From the NCBI GenBank assembly GCA_964370985.1, contig CAYJLE010000049.1:1-16574 (forward strand): a stretch of DNA of 16,574 nucleotides, given 5' to 3'. Source of the stretch: JAHDVS01 sp964370985. Lineage in GTDB: Bacteria; Actinomycetota; Thermoleophilia; Gaiellales; Gaiellaceae. This document shows positions 14,347 to 16,574 of this stretch, one piece after another. Position numbers and translations under genes: made by a program. Under the pieces are notes generated by a model, which had not been told where the DNA came from, did no database searches, and saw nothing but the letters and a program-made list of their open reading frames with translations. The first letter of the stretch is position 1. The number at the start of each line of letters is the position of its first letter.

Positions 14347-15347
14347 GCCGCATCGCCGACGCCCACAACGACCTGCTCATGGAGCTCGCCTTCCGCGCGG
14401 GCGAGGAGAACCCGTTCGCTCGCCACTGGCTCGGCCCGCTCGAGCGGGGCGGCGTGCAGCTCCAGGTCTGCGCGGTCTTCGTCCCCTTCGAGCACCTGCC
14501 CGAGGGGGCGCTGCGAGTCGCCCTCCAGCAGGTCGCGGCCTGCCACCGTGCCGTCCGCGAGAACGCCGATCGCGTCGTCCTCGTGCGCACCCGCGCCGAC
14601 CTCGAGCTCGTGGAGCGCGGCGAGCGCCTCGGGCTCGTGCTCGGGCTCGAGGGAGCCGAGCCCCTGGGCTACGACCCAGGGCTCGCCGACGTCTTCTGGG
14701 AGCTCGGCGTCCGCCTCGCTTCCCTGACGTGGCAGCGGCGAAACGCCTTCGCCGACGGGAACGGCGAGCCGCCCGGAGGCGGGCTCAGCGACCTCGGCCG
14801 GCGCCTCGTCGAGCGCCTCACCCGGCTCGGCATGATCGTCGACCTCGCCCACGCCTCCGACCGCACGTTCGCGGACGTGCTCGAGCACGCGCCCGACGCC
14901 ACCGTCCTCGCGAGCCACACCGCCTGCCGCGCCCTCGTCGACACGCCCCGCAACCTGAGCGACGAGCAGCTGCGGGCACTCGCGGAGCGCGACGGCGTGG
15001 CCGGCATCTTCGCGATTCCGCTCTTCACCGATCCCGAGCGCCGCTCGCTCGAGCGCCTCGTCGACCACATCGACCACGCGATCGCCGTCGCCGGCGAGGC
15101 GCATGTCGCCCTCGGCGGCGACTTCGTCCGCCAGCTCGTTCGCTCCGGGGCCGTCCAGGTCAACCAGGCCGACCTGCGCCTCCCGCCCGGCTACACGCTC
15201 GACGCGGCGATCGAAGGCCTGGCCGGGCCTGAGGACTACCCGCGCCTCGTCGCGGCCCTCCGTGCCCGCGGCCACGACGACGAGCGCCTCGACGCCCTGC
15301 TCTTCGGGAACCTCCGGCGCGTGCTGCGCCGCGGCCTCCCCGCCTGA
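14343..15347 (+). CDS. Membrane dipeptidase-type amidohydrolase (peptidase M19)
   Basis: A 334-residue M19 (renal dipeptidase-like) zinc enzyme. All five metal ligands known from the family are present: H8 and D10 in DAHNDLL, bridging E103 in LVLGLEGAEPL, H170 in IVDLAHASDRTF and H192 in LASHTACRAL. RNLSDEQLRALAERDGVAGI (about 203-222) is the family's following segment. No signal peptide is visible, so it is probably cytoplasmic. M19 enzymes split dipeptides, including those with a D-residue; some related genes sit in methylamine/betaine catabolic clusters (for example near dgcAB in Pseudomonas) with unclear substrates. It is translationally coupled to the GntR regulator by a 4-nt overlap and opposes the sox unit. 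Its last 109 bp recur at 16127-16235. The true substrate is unknown. Confidence 0.94.
   Translation: MSRIADAHNDLLMELAFRAGEENPFARHWLGPLERGGVQLQVCAVFVPFEHLPEGALRVALQQVAACHRAVRENADRVVLVRTRADLELVERGERLGLVLGLEGAEPLGYDPGLADVFWELGVRLASLTWQRRNAFADGNGEPPGGGLSDLGRRLVERLTRLGMIVDLAHASDRTFADVLEHAPDATVLASHTACRALVDTPRNLSDEQLRALAERDGVAGIFAIPLFTDPERRSLERLVDHIDHAIAVAGEAHVALGGDFVRQLVRSGAVQVNQADLRLPPGYTLDAAIEGLAGPEDYPRLVAALRARGHDDERLDALLFGNLRRVLRRGLPA
15239..15347 (+). repeat. 109-bp direct repeat, copy A (3' end of dipeptidase gene)
   Basis: This segment, the last 36 codons including the stop, matches 16127-16235 without gaps, with 7 mismatches in 109 bp by my count (about 94% identity). Similarity stops at both ends of the unit. 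The two copies bracket the VapBC pair. Confidence 0.9.
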
Positions 15348-15421
15348 CCCCTACTCGGCCCGCAGGCGCCCGAGAGCGTACTCGTACCGGCCCGGGCCGA
15401 ACAACCGTCTGCGACACCCCG

Positions 15422-15838
15422 CTACTCGGGGAGAAGCCGAAGCCGCTCGCAGTGAGCCGGCTGGACCGCCCCGAAGTCACGGCGGTCGAGCGTCGCAAGC
15501 TTCGTCTCACCGAGCCGCTCGCACAGCGCGAGCACGGAGGCATCGACGAGCCCGAGATCGAGGTTCGCGTACTTCCGCTCGAGCTCTGCGGCCCGGACGA
15601 GATCCTGGGGTGTCACCTGTTCGACTCGATAGGCGCCGGCGGCGACGTCGTCCACGAAGACCTCCCAGGCGTCGTGGCCGAGCAGCTTCAGCGTCCAGTA
15701 GTCGACCTCCACGAGGACAGGCGCCGGCACGACGAGATCCTCGCCGACGGCCTCGACCATCGACACGCACCGCGCGTGGTCGGGATCACCGGAATCGAGG
15801 AGCGCGAGGATCGGCCCCGTGTCGAGGACGAGCGCCAC
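15422..15838 (-). CDS. vapC: PIN-domain ribonuclease toxin (VapC-type)
   Basis: A 138-residue PIN-domain protein. The acidic catalytic set is complete: D6 in LVLDTGPILALLD, E44 in PAPVLVEVDYW, D99 in LGLVDASVLALCE and D118 in LATLDRRDF. VapC toxins are Mg-dependent RNases that cut tRNA or rRNA and are held inactive by the cognate VapB. The GTG start follows the antitoxin stop directly (TGA then GTG, no gap), so the two are co-translated. It converges with the dipeptidase gene 74 bp away and lies between two copies of that gene's 3' end. The RNA target cannot be deduced from sequence. Confidence 0.93.
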   Translation of the reverse strand: MALVLDTGPILALLDSGDPDHARCVSMVEAVGEDLVVPAPVLVEVDYWTLKLLGHDAWEVFVDDVAAGAYRVEQVTPQDLVRAAELERKYANLDLGLVDASVLALCERLGETKLATLDRRDFGAVQPAHCERLRLLPE

Positions 15839-16081
15839 TCAGCTGCGGCCGGATCGTTCGCGAAGCGGCGCCTGCTCGTCGCGGCTCGCCGCCGCGGCTG
15901 CGCCGGTCGCGCTCCGCGCGACGCCGAACCGTGGGCGATTGCTGGCGCGGAGCGCATCGGCCTCCCTGGAGACCATCTCCCGCAGTACCTGCGCGAGCGA
16001 GACGCCGCGCCGGCGCGCCTCGTGCCCGAGCAGCGCGAGGTCGTCCGAGTCGGCGCCGAGCGTCGTCCTCCGAATGGTCAT
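15839..16081 (-). CDS. vapB: Ribbon-helix-helix antitoxin (VapB-type)
   Basis: An 80-residue protein directly upstream of the PIN toxin. The N-terminal part fits a ribbon-helix-helix DNA-binding fold: a short strand (TIRRTTLGA, residues 2-10), helix DSDDLALLGHEARRRG (11-26), and a second helix after VSLAQVLREMVSREADAL (27-44). The C-terminal half, rich in R, A and S, is likely the flexible toxin-wrapping tail. It should neutralise VapC and repress its own promoter, which carries a perfect 12-bp palindrome just upstream. The ATG at 16081 appears to be at or near the first transcribed base. Assignment to VapB rests on pairing, size and fold pattern, not on strong sequence identity. Confidence 0.85.
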   Translation of the reverse strand: MTIRRTTLGADSDDLALLGHEARRRGVSLAQVLREMVSREADALRASNRPRFGVARSATGAAAAASRDEQAPLRERSGRS

Positions 16082-16099
16082 GCATCAGATGCTAGCATC
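16082..16099 (-). promoter_or_regulatory. vapBC operator palindrome with embedded -10 box
   Basis: GATGCTAGCATC (16088-16099) is a perfect palindrome. On the minus strand it contains TAGCAT (16089-16094), 7 nt before the vapB ATG, fitting a TAnnnT -10 for a leaderless transcript. TGATGC occurs twice on the minus strand, overlapping the palindrome. A repressor on this site would block the promoter, as expected for antitoxin autoregulation. Confidence 0.6.
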
Positions 16100-16126
16100 A
16101 CCCGCGACCGCTGCGTCTTCTCGACA

Positions 16127-16235
16127 CCCGCGCCTCGTCGCGGCCCTCCGTGCCCGCGGCTACGACGACGAGCGCCTCGCCGCCCTCCTCTGGGGGAACC
16201 TCCTGCGCGTGCTGCGCCGCGGCCTCCCGGCCTGA
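16127..16235 (+). pseudogene. Remnant of M19 dipeptidase 3' end (repeat copy B)
   Basis: It encodes only the last 36 codons of an M19 dipeptidase (ending LLRVLRRGLPA, then TGA), in frame with copy A at 15239-15347. Seven base differences give H to Y, D to A, F to W and R to L changes plus two silent ones. Nothing of the other roughly 300 codons precedes it: the vapB promoter region begins directly at its left border. It cannot encode a working enzyme. Confidence 0.88.
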
Positions 16236-16574
16236 CTACTCCCCGACGATCGTCGTCGCGTGGTGGGCGAGCGCTCGCCAGCCCTCCGCGGTGTGCTTCC
16301 AGACCGCAGTGAAGCGGGTGTCGGAGGAGACGTCCGTGCCGTCGGGAAGCGCGCCCTCGATCCGGTAGCGGCCGGTGACGAGCGCGAGCTCGCCGTGGAG
16401 GCGCGGCTCGAGCTCGAGCAGCCTGCCAGACACCGTCGGCGGCACGGGCTTCAGGTACTCGAGGTACTCCGCCTTGCCGCGGACCGTGCCGGCGATGTCC
16501 GTGTAGACCCAGTCGTCGTCGAGCACGCGCCCGAAGAAGTCGTCGTCCCCGCCCGGGATCCGCTCGAGCCACTG
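16236..16574 (-). CDS. NTF2-like (SnoaL/DUF4440-type) protein, 5' end off window
   Basis: The visible 112 residues are open to the right edge, so the start is missing; a GTG at 16524-16526 is internal to the domain. The pattern is that of NTF2-like cone folds: DDDFFGRVLDDDWVYTDIAGTVRGKAEYLEYL, where 'DDWVYTD..G..R.KAEYL' is typical of DUF4440/SnoaL_3 proteins, then strands RLHGELALVTGRYRIEG and TRFTAVWKHTAEGWRALAHHATTI. Such proteins may be small-molecule isomerases or hydrolases, or simply bind ligands; no function can be named. Its TAG stop (16236-16238) directly follows the dipeptidase remnant's TGA on the other strand, so the gene is convergent with that remnant. Confidence 0.85.
   Translation of the reverse strand, partial: QWLERIPGGDDDFFGRVLDDDWVYTDIAGTVRGKAEYLEYLKPVPPTVSGRLLELEPRLHGELALVTGRYRIEGALPDGTDVSSDTRFTAVWKHTAEGWRALAHHATTIVGE

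Noticed and set aside
15388..15431. Palindrome CGGCCCGGGCCG (15388-15399) and stem CCCCG/CGGGG (15417-15431) as terminators between the dipeptidase gene and vapC
   Set aside because: Stems are short and neither is followed by a T tract on either strand. Such GC palindromes are common by chance at this base composition.

Overview
The window is about 16.6 kb of very GC-rich DNA (estimated by eye at 70% or more). Features pointing to an actinobacterium, possibly a deep-branching Thermoleophilia-like one, are: coenzyme F420 genes, an Fgd-type F420 dehydrogenase, many GTG starts, ATGA/GTGA gene junctions, and start codons closely preceded by TAnnnT boxes (probable leaderless mRNAs). The lineage is an inference; there is no rRNA or other marker here.

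Left end (1-613): the leader-distal end of a CRISPR array, nine 36-nt repeats with eight 35-37-nt spacers. The ATTGAAGC tag and the altered last repeat indicate left-to-right transcription. No cas gene is in the window. A non-coding trailer follows to about 847.

F420 region (848-3929): a leftward unit cofC-fgd-SRPBCC lies head to head with a rightward cofD, the start codons being only 15 bp apart. CofC and CofD make the F420 core from an activated phospho-acid and Fo. Fgd reduces F420 with glucose-6-phosphate.

Catabolic region (3932-15347): a long leftward series soxD-soxA-soxG-soxB, then hyuA-hyuB, then a URO-D/methyltransferase-like gene. A GntR/FCD regulator and an M19 dipeptidase are transcribed divergently to the right. 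The heterotetrameric sarcosine oxidase-type complex demethylates sarcosine or a related N-methyl amino acid. HyuAB belongs to the ATP-dependent hydantoinase/oxoprolinase family. Together they suggest breakdown of an N-methylated compound, with N-methylhydantoin/creatinine to sarcosine as one hypothesis. The intergenic region between soxD and the regulator holds a sigma-A-like promoter overlapped by a large inverted repeat, a plausible operator. The alpha subunit is unusual in keeping complete cysteine sets for two Fe-S clusters.

Right end (15348-16574): a leftward VapBC-type toxin-antitoxin pair is bracketed by the 3' end of the dipeptidase gene and a 109-bp, roughly 94% identical copy of that 3' end. 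This looks like a small insertion at the gene's 3' end or the remains of a tandem paralogue. A 5'-truncated NTF2-like gene runs off the right edge.
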